This document shows positions 34,013 to 45,340 of a stretch of 64,000 bases of DNA, in pieces. The first letter of the stretch is position 1, and every line of letters begins with the position of its first letter. Under the pieces are notes generated by a model. It was not told the origin of the DNA, ran no database searches, and saw only the letters and a list, made by a program, of their open reading frames with translations. Made by a program: the position numbers and the translations under genes. Source of the stretch: Euborellia annulipes (Eukaryota; Arthropoda; Insecta; Dermaptera; Anisolabididae); contig JAKCPI010011575.1 of NCBI GenBank assembly GCA_023213315.1, positions 1 through 64,000 of the forward strand, given 5' to 3'.

Positions 34013-34137
34013 CTTCTTATTTCAGAAACCAATCAAGAATACATAATAAGAAACATATTATTGTTACAATAAATCATCCAAGAAAATTAAATCTGACTTT
34101 TTCTTTTTAAGTCTTCAGCTTCTGAGGCTATATAACG

Positions 34138-34181
34138 ATGTTATGCACGAAAGAACCAAGCGCCATTAACCTAAATCTGAA
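34138..34181 (+). mobile_element. Solo end of the GAACCAAGCGCC MITE
   Basis: GATGTTATGCACGAAAGAAC and CAAGCGCCATTAACC match the left ends at 8644 and 26494, with no partner end nearby. Confidence 0.7.
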
Positions 34182-35531
34182 ATTGAACTCAGAATCTCTA
34201 ATCTATCCTAGGCAATTAATAGCTAACTGCATGGATATGGACTAGCTGAATGGCCAAAGCCACAAGCCAAAAATAAAGAAAAAAAATCCTACCAAGAAGG
34301 CTGCTTATCAAACAAATATTGATTGTTTGGAGATTTTAAACTCGCCAGATTGCAAATATCCCCCTCTCGATTAAATCAAAAAAATAAATAGTACAAATTT
34401 ATTTTAAAATATCTATTATTCAGATAATATTTTAAATTTAATAAAAAATTTCACGTTTGTTCTTGTTTTCTCTCTCTTATTATTTATTCTCTTTTATTAT
34501 TGATGTAATGTTTTTGAATCCAGACACAGAGGATTTGTGCCCCTAAGCGAACGGTGAAAATAAATTTATTTACCGCAGTTTAGCAAATGGCAAATTTTTA
34601 TAAATTATTTTTATCAAATATTGTTACAGTACTGTCTGACAATATCAAGCAGGCTGACACTCAACCTGTCGCTTGTTGTAGGAAGGTTGATAAAAAGGAA
34701 GTAATTAGATGTTAGTGAATAATAATAATAGAACCTAATAATTCTTAGGTCTGAAATGCTTTAAAAAAAAAAAACAATTATTGTTTCTTTGTATTCCTAA
34801 CCAAAATAGCTAATCAATCGGATTGTGATTGAGACCGAGAGAGGGGGAGAGTAAAGCACCGTCATTTGCTTAGCTAGCTGCCCACTCGGCTGTTTTCGAT
34901 ACCCTCCACCCACACATCAACCCACATACCCACCTATCCTCTCATACAAACCCACCTCTCTCTCTCTCTCTCCAATTATCATTCAGACCTGAATTAAACT
35001 GCTGAGTCCTATCCAAACATACTATACTAACCAAATCACAGGAAAGTACGTACAGTATATATGCTTGCTGTACTTTTATTTAAAACCGAAATTTTTTTAA
35101 ATACACTAATAGATTATTTTTCATAGAGCAATGTCATCATGAAGCATAATCTATGTTTCATAACAAGGGCTCGGATTTTTTGCATAGAATGCCTGTTTTT
35201 TTTTTCTTAATCGCTATCCTTCAAATTTTTTTTATCTGGCCTTTTTAGGGTATCAGGACTCACTCAGAAAAATCTTATTTTGCATATAAATGCATATTTT
35301 GGAGTAAGTGTATATTTTGCATATTTAGCGATTTAAGCTATATTTTGCATATTTATTTTATATTAAATAAATTGGAGTTGTTTCTTAAAATGTCCCTAAA
35401 TTTTTAAAGAGAAATAAATCACCCAGTTGTTCTAGTATGCTAAAAGAATATAAATATCTCGGATTTCTTTAAAAATATTTTCGTATATTAATTTTAAACT
35501 GTATTGTAAGGAACTTTTTTTTATTTTTATT
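34182..35531. other. AT-rich stretch with a CT/CA-rich unique part
   Basis: 34830-34980 is GC-richer with CCCACACATCAACCCACATA-like repeats and a (CT)n tract at 34953-34971. No frame with splice signals. The rest is AT-rich and unremarkable. Confidence 0.4.
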
Positions 35532-35698
35532 AAGGTAGGCAGCTTAGGCCATCCCTTCCACACAATAAATCGAGAGCTAAACAACAAAATTTCTGAAGTT
35601 CTTAACGGACTATCAAAAAAAGGGAGTTTTTTGAAGAATGGACTGAACGCTGGAATCGGTGTATTTTGTGCGAGGGAGTTTACTTTGAAGGTTTTTAA
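35532..35698 (+). pseudogene. C-terminal fragment of a mariner-like transposase, frameshifted
   Basis: One frame from 35532 (AAGGTAGGCAGC) reads KVGSLGHPFHTINRELNNK, continuing ISEVLNGLSKK. After the A-run at 35615-35621 the reading shifts and continues from 35627 as FFEEWTERWNRCILCEG then VYFEGF and a TAA stop at 35696. A tryptophan-rich W(T)xRWxxCI block followed by (G)xYFEG and a near-immediate stop is the usual C-terminus of Tc1/mariner (IS630-type) transposases, which cut and paste DNA at TA sites. The catalytic DDD/DDE part upstream is missing; 35250-35530 is noncoding. The family level (mariner) is my reading of the motif; the finer lineage is unknown. It is a dead relic, unrelated in position to the intact-looking MITEs. 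Confidence 0.7.
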
Positions 35699-36302
35699 AG
35701 GATTTTGAATAAAAGAAAGCAGAATTTTCTAGTAAAAAGATAATTCCATCCCTTTTTATTTACGGGACGTCTGGAATCCCTGATTCCAATGAACTGCTCA
35801 AAATAATGACAAATAAAGTTGTAAATTAGAACTGTAAATTAGAAACTGGTGGTAATTAGATTCTAATTATAACAATACAGTCATTGAGGTTGAATATTAA
35901 TTATTTTATTAGTGTAAAGTAAACACATTTAATTTAATATAATCCCATTTAGTTTACATACGAGATAATTTCAATTAGACTCAATTATAATAATAATAAC
36001 AATAATATCTTAACTGTTTAGGAATAATAACATTATTATTACTTAATAATTGAAAAAAAGATTCACTTGTTACTGGCATTTGTTATTACACCGATAACTC
36101 GAATCTGTAGCCGAAAAGATGGCAGCCATCGGGTATTATAAATATAAATAAAAGTTATAGTTATTAAAATCCTTACAAAAAAAAGAATATATCAAAATCC
36201 CTTCAACGATTTTTCCTATTTTTTTTTTTTTTTGCATGCATATTTTTCTTTTATATTTGACAATATGATGAAATTAAAATTCAATCCAAAGCACAAAGGC
36301 TT
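35699..36302. other. AT-rich stretch
   Basis: TTTTTATTTACGGGACGTCT at 35752 could be the transposon end after the mariner fragment. Otherwise nothing recognised. Confidence 0.3.
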
Positions 36303-36430
36303 AAGCCTGGAGATGGCTCCAAGTTGGTAATCCTTCCGGGGGCAGATTAAGCAGTCCCCATAGATTTTGCCTTGCAGCCCGTAGGATGACACTTTATATG
36401 GAGAATTTATGAGGGATGGGGAGGTGAGGA
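36303..36430 (-). other. GC-richer island with open minus frames, unrecognised
   Basis: Two minus frames are open across about 100 bases. One reads AARQNLWGLLNLPPEGLPTW before a stop, which has a protein-like look but matches no family I can name with confidence. Possibly a worn retroelement remnant. Confidence 0.25.
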
Positions 36431-36737
36431 GGGGGCACCTGGCCTCTCTTACGCTATTTTACCCTCTCGCTTTTAATAAATAAATAAGCGACTAGGCCTT
36501 GTTAAAAAAAATTATTATTCGTAAAATAATATTTATCACCAACCCTTTGGAAATCTTTTATTTCAACGAATTTTCTATGTATTTATTAAATGGGGTGTAT
36601 CTTAATACACTTGTCATGACTATCAAAATTCATTATTTCAATTTATATTATAATATATACACTAATTCTAAAATGACAATGTATTTTGAAATTGAAAAAA
36701 AAAAAAAAAAAAAAAAATTAACAAAAAAATGCTATTA

Positions 36738-36912
36738 AATGATTTTGTTCACAGACAGACAGACATACAGACCATGTCGCGAAAACCACTTTTTTGAATT
36801 CAGGGGGCCTCAAAACGTGTATATCCATCAAAATCTCAACATCGAATTTTTGACATGAATCCAATACTTTCTCTCTATATATATTAACATATATAGGTAA
36901 GAAAAAGTAAAA
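36738..36912 (-). mobile_element. H-family element, truncated to one end
   Basis: Microsatellite stub ACAGACAGACAGACATACAG, CGCGAAAACCACTTTTTTGA, ATCCATCAAAATCTCAACAT and the terminal TATATATTAACATATATAGG palindrome. It is preceded by an A-run at 36694-36716. Confidence 0.8.
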
Positions 36913-37438
36913 CAAATCAATAATAATTTTTTTATTATTATTAATGGTTTTTCATATAATAAAATGATGATGAAGGTGGATGGGGGATAGGATAGGATTT
37001 GTGATTTAATAAAAAAAAAAAAATAGATTTGTAAATTGGAAAAGTAAATGAGAAAAATGAAATTTATAATTAAAAAAAAAATTGTTTAAGTTTAGATCAC
37101 ACTAATCAATTATTATTTTTTATTAACAGAGGATTAAAATTAGAGGGTTGCAAATGTAATAAGCGGGGATTAGTGCAATTTTGCAATTCTCTCTCTCTCT
37201 TTGTTTGAAATGTTATTGAAATAGGCGAAAAGAGAGGGGGAAATAATCAAAATGAGGCTGATGGTCTGCAACTTCAAAAGCCTCAGTTAAAAATAAACTC
37301 TGCTCATTAATTGGAATTAATTAATTTATCTCGAGAAGTGAGAGAACAAATTAATTAATAGAACACTTGGTGGTGTCAGATATTTCAGCTATTTCAAAAT
37401 GGTCATACATATTTTTTATAACATTATTAACAATCTAA
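36913..37438. other. AT-rich stretch, nothing recognised
   Basis: No gene signal; short CT run at 37188-37200. Confidence 0.35.
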
Positions 37439-37560
37439 TTGCTCCCACTCCGTGGCAGAGAGGTTAGAGATGTTGATAAATATATTGATAAATCTTAAAG
37501 CCAGTTCTGATCCCAGGCAGTTCGATGAATATTTATTTAAATCATTTGACAAGACTGTGA
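37439..37560 (+). mobile_element. SINE A, degraded head
   Basis: CTCCGTGGCAGAGAGGTTAG, GATCCCAGGCAGTTCGATGA and a trace of the body before CAAGACTGTGAGTG. Confidence 0.55.
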
Positions 37561-37794
37561 GTGTTCTTTATTGGTGAAGCCAAACATCCCGTTTAGAAAT
37601 CGATTATACAGACTTATAAAAACCAACTTAATATTTTATTTTCAAAGTAGGACACATTAGGCTTCATTGTAGGACGTAGGACATTCATTGTGATTGTAGG
37701 ACTGTCCTACCGAAAGTAGGACGCGTGGTAACCCTGGTTCTAACACACTACAGTCAAGCACTGAGGATTAAGTTACGACTAACAGCATATAAGG

Positions 37795-37935
37795 GGAAGT
37801 GAGCATATATATGGGGAGTATATATGGGGATCCAAGCACATTTATTTATACCATTTGGTATCCAAATGATTTATATAAATTTTTGTACTGCGTGGGTTCC
37901 GAACCCGTATCTTTTGGCTTTAAGACTATCGTAAT
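37795..37935 (-). mobile_element. SINE A, partial
   Basis: ATACCATTTGGTATCCAAAT, GTGGGTTCCGAACCC (minus-strand B box) and TATCTTTTGGCTTTAAGAC. Between this and the previous copy lies a run of GTAGGAC repeats (37648-37722). Confidence 0.6.
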
Positions 37936-38039
37936 ATAGTATTGACATTTGGAATTTGTCAACATCTCTAAATTCTCCTTCAGGGAGGAGGGAAGGGCGG
38001 TTAAAGTATTGTAGTTGAAAAAATATATTTTTGTATTTT

Positions 38040-38300
38040 ATAAAAGCGAGGCGTTCATTTAAACTTATTCATTAATGCAAAATTAAATAAAATATTCAAA
38101 GACCGCCCACGTATTTATAATTTTATGCAAAAAAAGGTATTTTCCTGTTTTTAGAAATTGAAAATACCATCGTAAATATAAACATTTTTTTTATCGCAGC
38201 TTATTCGGATAAAACTCAATCCAAAACCTTCCCTTCTCTTTGTTCATATTATAGTGCCTGATAAAATCAAAATAGCTTAAAATCAATTTTCACTAATAAA
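38040..38300. repeat. Diverged repeat shared with 20690-20770
   Basis: GACCGCCCACGTATTTATAA and AGTGCCTGATAAAATCAAAA have counterparts in the hAT-like block at 20.5-20.8 kb. Element limits are unclear. Confidence 0.4.
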
Positions 38301-38489
38301 TTAATTTTTGTATTATTTAAGACGAATAAATACATAAATAAACAGTCCCTTTGATGTTTTACTTATTTACTAATTATATTCCTGAGACAAATAACATTCT
38401 TTAAATAAATTATAGTCATTTCCTCTTAAATTATGATGATTTTTCCTACCAAGCACCCGTTTTGTTTTTTTTTTTTCAACTAATCGTTC

Positions 38490-38662
38490 GGCGGGGGGGT
38501 TCGAGTCCCGGTCGTTCATTTCATGCAAAAAACATCAGCACCCATTTGTTTAACATTCCCAATGAAGATGACTTGTTGACATTCAACCGATGTGGCCATC
38601 CATCATCATGCATGCATATGCACAAAGGACGACCATTTACAATTAAAAAAAAAAAAAAAAAC
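38490..38662 (+). mobile_element. Possible tRNA-derived retroposon with poly-A end
   Basis: GGGGGTTCGAGTCCCGG is an excellent B box. The block ends in AATTAAAAAAAAAAAAAAAA at 38643-38660. There is no clear A box, so it may be 5'-truncated. The plus frame 38462-38689 across it has no recognised domain. Confidence 0.4.
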
Positions 38663-38994
38663 TACATTTGCTTTGCTCTCTGCCTTTGACAATTAGCTTA
38701 ATTATTTTTTCAAATTATTGTTTACATATTCATCATACTTTTCCTCTTGTTTCTTTTTTTTCCTATTCTTTATTTATTTGGAACTAAACAACATATACGA
38801 TATACGACTGATGCCAACAAAATTTTGCTAATTATTATGATTTTAAATTTATTCTAAATTTTTTTTCGACTTCTTAGGCTTTATAGATTTTGACGATACT
38901 TATTATGCTATTGCAATATATATGGTTCTGGAACTTTTTTATTTGAGAGATAGAATATTTTTGTAGTAAAATAAAAATAAAAAAAAAGAGAAAG
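38663..38994. other. AT-rich stretch, nothing recognised
   Basis: No supported feature. Confidence 0.35.
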
Positions 38995-39380
38995 CAGCTC
39001 ATTCTACTACATCATTCCGAGGGGTCCCCCCCCCCCGAAGTTTTTCAAATCTATATAGGCTACATATACACGGGTAAATAGTCAATATCTATATTTTTGT
39101 TTGAAAAAGTGTGTCGCATAAATAAAAAAATTGGATTAAAAAAAAAATTTAACGAAAATTTGTCTTTAAGAGGGCCGGGCACCTCGGGGCTTAGGTGAAA
39201 ACGGAAAAATTTGAATAAAAAAAAAAAAATTTATAAAAATTGTTTTTAAAAGGATCGCCCGAGCTCCTTGGGACTGAGGTATATCCGGTATTTTAAAAAA
39301 AATTTTGTGTATGGGGGCGTATTAAAAATGAGTTTGCCCCCCCCCCCCCGAAAAAAAATTTTATATACGCCCCTGTCTCA
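38995..39380. mobile_element. Worn hAT-like element(s)
   Basis: AACGAAAATTTGTCTTTAAG and AGGGCCGGGCACCTCGGGG at 39150, and GGTATATCCGGTATTTTAAA at 39278, echo the element at 33779-34012. TATACGCCCCTG at 39364 looks like its right end. The left end is lost. Confidence 0.5.
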
Positions 39381-41009
39381 TTCAATATCAATACAATCTA
39401 TAAACAGCTATAAAACTGCAAATACTAAAAAATATTTTGCTAAATTATTAATTCCCTCCAAGAAGGCTACTATTTGGCTACTAAATCTGTGTTTAAAAAA
39501 ATCCTTTATTTATGATAAACGGTGGTTTATTTAGGCCTACATAAGAAACAAGAAGTCCAGTAGAACGTTATATTCAAATAAACTACAGTTTACCCGAAAT
39601 TTAATTTAATTAGTTTATTTAATAAACCACTGTGAAACTTTTTATAACGGAAAAAAAAATGTGTCCGAAAATTTCTTAAAATGCCCAAGTTATTTGAGAT
39701 ACAAATTGAAAAGCCACTCCTACTCCACCATAACTTTTAAATTATTCCATCTCTTGTTTAGGATAAAAAAAATCGTTTTTGAACAAAATTTATAGGGCTA
39801 GAATGCTCTAAACCTCCCTCCCCCTAAATCTCAAAAAATAAATAAGTAAAAATATAGAGATATACATTTTATCTCTACATTTTATTTATTGTTTGAGACA
39901 ATTATAAATAAAATATTTTATATTCTCTAAAATTTATTTATTTTTTATGGGGGGAGGGGGGGGGCGGCTAACTACCCGGATAGTCCAAACCTCCCACCTC
40001 ACCAAAAAAATATTCATTGTCACGAATTAAATGTTATAACTAGGGTTTGCATTTTTAAGCAAAATTGAAGAAATCATACATTATCAAAAAAAAATAGTAT
40101 TGGAGAAAAATTATGATTTAGACTAATAAATTTTTAAAATTGCTTAAACTATTAATATACTGAAATTAAAAATTGTTATATTCCCTAGCAATCAGCGTGT
40201 GAAACGTCCCAAGGTAGTCATCGGTACTTGTTTTTACAAAAAAAAAAAAAAAAAAATTAAGAATTAGATTAACAATCTAAAATTTTATTTATTTATTCAA
40301 ATTTAAAACATTTGTTTACTAATTTAGAAAAAGGGAGAAAAAAGATAGGGTAAAAGAAAATTTCTATTAAAGGAAAAGTGAGAGAGAGAGAGAGAGGAGG
40401 CTTTTTATAATTTCCTTTAGAAAAATCCTTCCGATATTCATGCAAATTAAATAGGAGAGGGAGAGAGAGGCTCAAGTGTGCCAAATGGCACGTGTGCATG
40501 TGTCTATATCTACCAACCCCACATTTTTCTTTCTTCTTTCTCTCTCTCTCTCTCTATTTGTTCCCTTAATCTCTCGACTTCAATACCTCCGACACTTAGG
40601 GCAGATTTTTCAACTCTCGTTTTGTTCGATTTTAAAACAGCGAGCTGTTTCATATTCATTTGTCTTATCTTTTTTTTTTTTGCATACAATTAGTAAGTTA
40701 AATTAAAATAAATTACAACCTATTCTACTTATAATCTGATAATATGCTTAATTAGAATTAGATATTAAAGCCTAAAAACAAAAACCAAGGTAAAGTGACA
40801 TTTCCGAATTTCAAATATATTTATATATATACTATAATAATAAGAAAAGATTATTTTAGTTTTCATAAATGTAGCAGGAAAATCAATATTCATTGAGTCA
40901 TATAAATTTATTCTATATTTATTAAAATTTTTTGTCTGATTTCATTCCTGGCTGCCATCCTGCTAATATTTATCAATTATACAGCCATCACCTCACTATT
41001 ATTAGAAAT
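39381..41009. other. AT-rich stretch with CT/AG tracts, no gene seen
   Basis: It has a G-run at 39950-39965, an (AG)n tract at 40379-40397 and a (CT)n tract at 40540-40555. The overlapping frames at 40293-40706 read through these tracts and are incidental. Confidence 0.4.
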
Positions 41010-41100
41010 ACATTTTTGTTGCATGATAGGCCTACGGGATGCGAACCTTTGACCCCTAGAACAAGAGGCAGAAACTCAATCAGCGAGCCATGGCCCAAGA
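41010..41100 (-). mobile_element. SINE-head remnant
   Basis: GGGATGCGAACCTTTGACCC is a minus-strand B-box-like stretch, with ATCAGCGAGCCATGGCCC at the A-box side. No body is seen. Confidence 0.4.
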
Positions 41101-41154
41101 ACCATTTAAAATTTTCATTATTATTTCATCATTATTTCACTATCTATATATTAT

Positions 41155-41216
41155 TTAATTCGAATTTGGGATGGGGGTTCGGTCCCCTTATCTCCCCGGC
41201 CTGGCTACGACCCTGA
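41155..41216 (-). mobile_element. hAT-like end fragment
   Basis: CCCGGCCTGGCTACGACCCT followed by G, read on minus as CAGGGTCGTAGCCAGG, is a hAT-type end with its G/C-rich subterminal part. It lies just upstream of the exon at 41294. Confidence 0.5.
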
Positions 41217-41293
41217 AACATAATCATAAAACTTCTTCCCTTGTAATATTCAGATGTACAGATTCTTAATTGGATGTTTTTCTTTTGTTCTAG

Positions 41294-41671
41294 TCGACTG
41301 CTGTTCCTTTCGGGGTCGGCGTGGCGAGGTGGGTGGTGGCTCTCCAGGCGGCGAGCTCCGAGTGATGCCTGCTGCGGCACCCGGTGCTTGGCCGCAGCCT
41401 ATTAACGCTGTTGGCCCCCGCGATGCCTGCTCTAGTAACCCTCAGCAGCCTGGCGCCTGCTAGGCAGAGGAGTAGGAACTCCACCGGCTATGGCCGGCAA
41501 ACCGTTACTGCCACTGGGGGGGTCGTCCTCCCCCGGTGTACAGGCCACGTCATGCCTCGGAGGCCTTCTAGGCCTCAAGCCCTCGTTTCTAATGAAGGGT
41601 CTTCTCTGGCTTATCGTCATCGTTCTTATCTTCATCGCCATCTATTCCAGCATGCTCAACAACTTCACCAA
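41294..41671 (+). CDS. Candidate 5' coding exon of a single-pass (type II) membrane protein; start codon 41490
   Basis: This is the most gene-like piece of the window. It is sharply GC-rich, preceded by a pyrimidine tract and AG (TTTTTCTTTTGTTCTAG, ending 41293) and ended by GTAAGT at 41672. An in-frame TAA at 41436 precedes ATG 41490, whose context (G at -3, G at +4) is good. The 60 codons begin MAGKPLLPLGG and end in a split codon. Residues about 36-54 (MKGLLWLIVIVLIFIAIY) form one hydrophobic segment, with K residues before it and a possible NFT glycosylation site after it, so the N-terminus is probably cytosolic and the missing part lumenal or extracellular. Golgi glycosyl- or sulfotransferases often start this way, but no family can be named. 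Bases 41294-41489 would be 5' UTR with at least one upstream ORF. The overlapping frame from 41384 is longer, but has no membrane segment or domain. Later exons were not found. Confidence 0.55.
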
Positions 41672-42417
41672 GTAAGTCACAGGAAAAATATTTTTAATCT
41701 CGACACATTGATTTAATTCTGTGGCAGATTCCCATCTCTCTGACATTTTGGCCATTATAAATTGGATCCTTTCTCGGGAGGGATGAATTTCATCTTAAAC
41801 CAGGGGGGAGACAAGGTTGAATAATATTGATTTGAACTCAAGTATAAACTTTGAATCCGAAAATCACCTATCCGGAAGAAGATTCGATCGAGATGTGAAG
41901 TTATCTTGTATTTATTAAATAAATCAATTTTTTCTTTAAATATTGATGTTTTCAAGAAACGTGACTTAAAGTATTTTGAAGAGGGGAGATTAAAAAAAAT
42001 ATTTAATTTCCTAAGTTTCCGGTCCTGGATGATTTGTGTTTTAATGCTAGATGATAGAAAATTTTACGAGAAAACAATCCGCCGCTTTATTTTGAAATAT
42101 ATTGTGGTCTTTATTTATTCAGTCCACGGTTAACGTTTCGGTGGCAGAGTTTGGGCCATCGTGGGCTGAATAAATAAAGATATAATCAGAAAGTAGGAAA
42201 TTGTAAAAGTTTTATTCATTTAAAATCTCTTGAAAGTTTACAATATTTAATGGTGTTAGAAGATATTATTATTATATTAATATTTCTACATCTTTCAACC
42301 TCTAATTAGTCATAAACTACCATAGATATATTGTGCAATACGAGGGTGGTCAAAATTAGGTGAGAGATATTTTTATATATTTAACTGTGGGCCTTGCAAT
42401 AAGCGTAGATAATGATT
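41672..42417 (+). other. Start of the putative intron; AT-rich
   Basis: It follows the GTAAGTCACAGG donor. At 42115-42175 an inverted pair (TTTATTTATTCAGTCCACGG / CATCGTGGGCTGAATAAATA) brackets a minus-strand CACCGAAACGTTAAC motif, a small version of the motif pairs at 46 and 52 kb. Confidence 0.4.
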
Positions 42418-43082
42418 ATTACTTTCTCTTACCTCCTATATATATGTTAATATATATAGGCCTATTGAGTATAAAGTATTGGATTCCTGTCAAAAATTGG
42501 ATGTTGAGATTTTGATGGAAATACATGTTTTGAGGGCCCGTAAAATGATATGGTTGTGTCTGTGTGTGGGTAGAGGGAGGGGGGTTCAATTTAAAGATTG
42601 GAATTTTATATTTAAATTAGACATCCCCCTTAGGCGTCTAAATAAACTTTTGAACAAGGACTAGTACTTTAATGATGTACATTTTTTTAAATTTTATTCG
42701 ATTTTCTCAAAATACGCTCAAACAATTTTGATTAAAATTAATAAATAAATTATTTTTTAGATGCTCTTTAAATTGTATATTCTCATTTCACCCTTGAAAT
42801 CGTATGAAGCACACTTTTCTCTTGGGCAGTACTTCATAGGAAAGATATAAATGGGTGCCATGGTAACAAAATATAAATATTTGTTTATAAATTTCTATCG
42901 AATACTAGGCTACACGCCCGTACTGAGGTCCCTCTGCGCTGTAACGCATTTTTGTTACTGCTGCTTTTTGTTACGTGACATATGTCGACACTCAGTCAGT
43001 GGCGTGAGAAGCACAGAACACTACTTTCAATTACCGAAGGTAAGAGAAAGTTGTGTGCTGTGCGACCAGTCACTCTACTTTT
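42418..43082 (+). mobile_element. H-family element, diverged near-complete copy
   Basis: Terminal TTACTTTCTCTTACCTCC and ATATATGTTAATATATATAG, ATTGGATTCCTGTCAAAAAT, TGATGTACATTTTTTTAAAT, AATGGGTGCCATGGTAACAA and a damaged hairpin (GAAGCACAGAACACTACTTT ... AGAAAGTTGTGTGCTGTGCG). It would lie in the putative intron. Confidence 0.85.
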
Positions 43083-44214
43083 TTTCTATATCAATATTCT
43101 GATTAATAACAAAGAGGCCTATAATTTGTTAGTTAATACAATTAGAATTCTTCTACTTTTATTTAAATGAATAATATATGTATGTAATACACCTAAGTTT
43201 TTTGCTACAATAAGAATTTGAAAAAAAAAAAAAAAATTGATTGAATTTCTTTTTGAAACCTTATTTTTAACATTTATCAATTTGTTATTTTTTAACATTT
43301 TATTTTAATTACAAATCCAATGTCCACTTTTCATTTTATTTTCTATCTCTGATTAAAAACCTTACCCCCTTAATTATTGCATTTATTTTAATTAAAGTGC
43401 TACTATAATTTATACGTGTAGGTCATTTATGTCACGTTTTTTTCTTTGCTATTTATAACAGAAATTTGGTAGGTGGTGTTGAGAATGTTTCCTCTGGCTG
43501 TTTCTTCCCTTAAATGTCGCCTCCCTCGGCATTAACCTTAGCTGAATGAATGAGCTGGGTTAACAAGTTCAGCCCTCTCTCTCTCTCTCTCTCTCCCTTT
43601 TCTCACCCCCAGCATCCAACCTTCGGAAAAGATTTTCTGAAGAAAAGTTAAAAGTTAGCAACAGAAACAACCAGATGACCTCATTTAAAAAGCGATGCAA
43701 TATTTATACGTATATCTCTCGTCACTTTAAATAACTCCTTTATTTTTCAAAAAAGAAAAATCATTCCTTATTTAATTAAAATTATTAGTTGACATTTTGA
43801 AATAGCATTATTTATTAATAAAGTGAATTTCATTTATAAATTAGAAGTAAAATGATGATAGGTGGTTTATGAGAATTAAATTTCAAATTTCATTGATAGT
43901 TGATGCGTGTATACGTGAAATTATATTTCCTTTGGTATCATTTGAAGAAAAAAACTTATTTTATTGATAGCAGATTATACTTGTTTGACTAGGCAATAAT
44001 TGGCTCACGATTCATATTATAGGGTAAAATCCCAAATGACTATAATTATTATAATTATATTTATATGCCTCGCTAAGATAAATTTTACATTTAACACATT
44101 GTTAGTTATATATGAAACTCAACTTCTTAGGAATATATTAAGGGAATATGTGTGAGAAGTTAAATAAAATTGTTAACAAAAAATTTCAATTAAAACTGAA
44201 TTACAGGGCCATAT
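43083..44214. other. AT-rich stretch with CT tract
   Basis: (CT)n at 43576-43594. 43480-43640 is GC-richer (AAATGTCGCCTCCCTCGGCA) but has no frame or splice pair. Confidence 0.4.
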
Positions 44215-44400
44215 GTGGGGGATTCGACCCCCCCCCCCCCCCCTTAAGTTATAAAATAAAAAAAAAAATTACAAAGATAAATGGATAAATACATTAAGAG
44301 AAACTTTGTTAAAATTTTAAATAATATTAGAAATTATAAAATATATTTTATGAGAGGGAAAGGGGGTGAATCCGAACTCTCCATCCCTCGCCCCTGAAAT
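44215..44400. mobile_element. Possible worn hAT-like fragment
   Basis: CAGGGCCATATGTGGGGGAT then a C-run (44229-44243), and later GGGTGAATCCGAACTC and CCTCGCCCCTG. The ends are suggestive, but the inverted repeat is poor. Confidence 0.3.
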
Positions 44401-44524
44401 AATTTTCTAACTCGAATATCCTATCCATATAGTCCCAAGTTGTCAACCCAAGAGTATAGACACTATCTTGAGCAGCCCTTGGGCGTTTCCGCCCATACCC
44501 AGGAAAATATTATTTAATCAAGAT

Positions 44525-44598
44525 ATATAAATTTTGACATGCCGCCGACCCCGGACCGCGGAATTAAGGCGAAAAAAGAAGAATATAAATTTTGACAT
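44525..44598 (+). mobile_element. Retroposon R, 42-bp 5'-truncated copy with perfect 16-bp target duplication
   Basis: The insert 44541-44582 (GCCGCCGACCCCGGACCGCG, then GAATTAAGGCGAAAAAAGAA and a final GA) equals the 3' tail of R as read on the minus strand of 59968-60198. It is flanked by ATATAAATTTTGACAT at 44525-44540 and 44583-44598. Severe 5' truncation plus a long duplication is the hallmark of LINE-type target-primed insertion. Confidence 0.92.
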
Positions 44599-45086
44599 TA
44601 GGCTAATAAGTAGTAGAATATAATAAAATATTACTGTGAAAAAACGTAATTGTAAGATCGTTAAATTGGTTTCAGTTAACCATATTCTCTATTTTTTCCC
44701 TTTCCATTTTGTTTTCTCTCTCTATCCTCTAATTCCATCTACTTTAGTGAATTTTACCCAAATATTGTTATATTTTATTTCCTTCCTGTTCTCTTGAGGC
44801 TTAACTAATGAAATCTGAGCCAACATCAAAGCAAAACAAACTTACCTTTACTAAATAATTAATTAATTAGAAATGTTGTACGATAATTTTCATAATATTT
44901 ACATAAGAACAAAGTTTCTTGGAAAAAATTTTTGTTTGTATGTAAAAAGAAAAAAATTGATAGAATTCTAAATTAAATCAACATGGAGTGTTTGGTATAT
45001 AATTTTATTTGTAAATTAAAAAAAAAAGAAAATTCTTATTTAGAAATTATCTTAACAACAAGAGCAAGAAGAACAATTTACCAAGG
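44599..45086. other. AT-rich stretch, nothing recognised
   Basis: No supported feature. Confidence 0.35.
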
Positions 45087-45091
45087 TGAAT

Positions 45092-45122
<31 letters not shown>

Positions 45123-45340
45123 GGGTGAGAAACAGACGGAGAGTGAATGGAGTTGAGTTGTCTTGTGCGAAATTGCACTCCAACCCCCACCCTCCCACAC
45201 GTTGGTTGCCATTTTCGGCAGCTTTTCTTTGTGTTTACTTGTCGCTAACGGCTTCCGTCGCTCAGCTTCCATCCAATCAACCAAAAGAGACGTCTTTCTT
45301 TGCCAGACGACGTTTTATCTCGTTTAAAACTTGACTTCAA
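45087..45340. other. Unique CpG-containing island beside an AG microsatellite
   Basis: (AG)n at 45089-45118 is followed by GC-richer unique sequence with CpGs (TTGTCGCTAACGGCTTCCGT, AGACGACGTTTTATC). Both strands have open frames of about 68 codons with no domain. The minus frame has a possible donor (ACAAGTAAAC). It could be a 5' UTR exon or promoter-proximal DNA. Confidence 0.25.

Noticed and set aside
41384..41716. The longest open frame in the window (110 codons, plus)
   Set aside because: It overlaps the better supported frame from 41490, has no domain or membrane segment, and looks like a GC-rich shadow. It would also be in phase with the donor, so it is not fully excluded.
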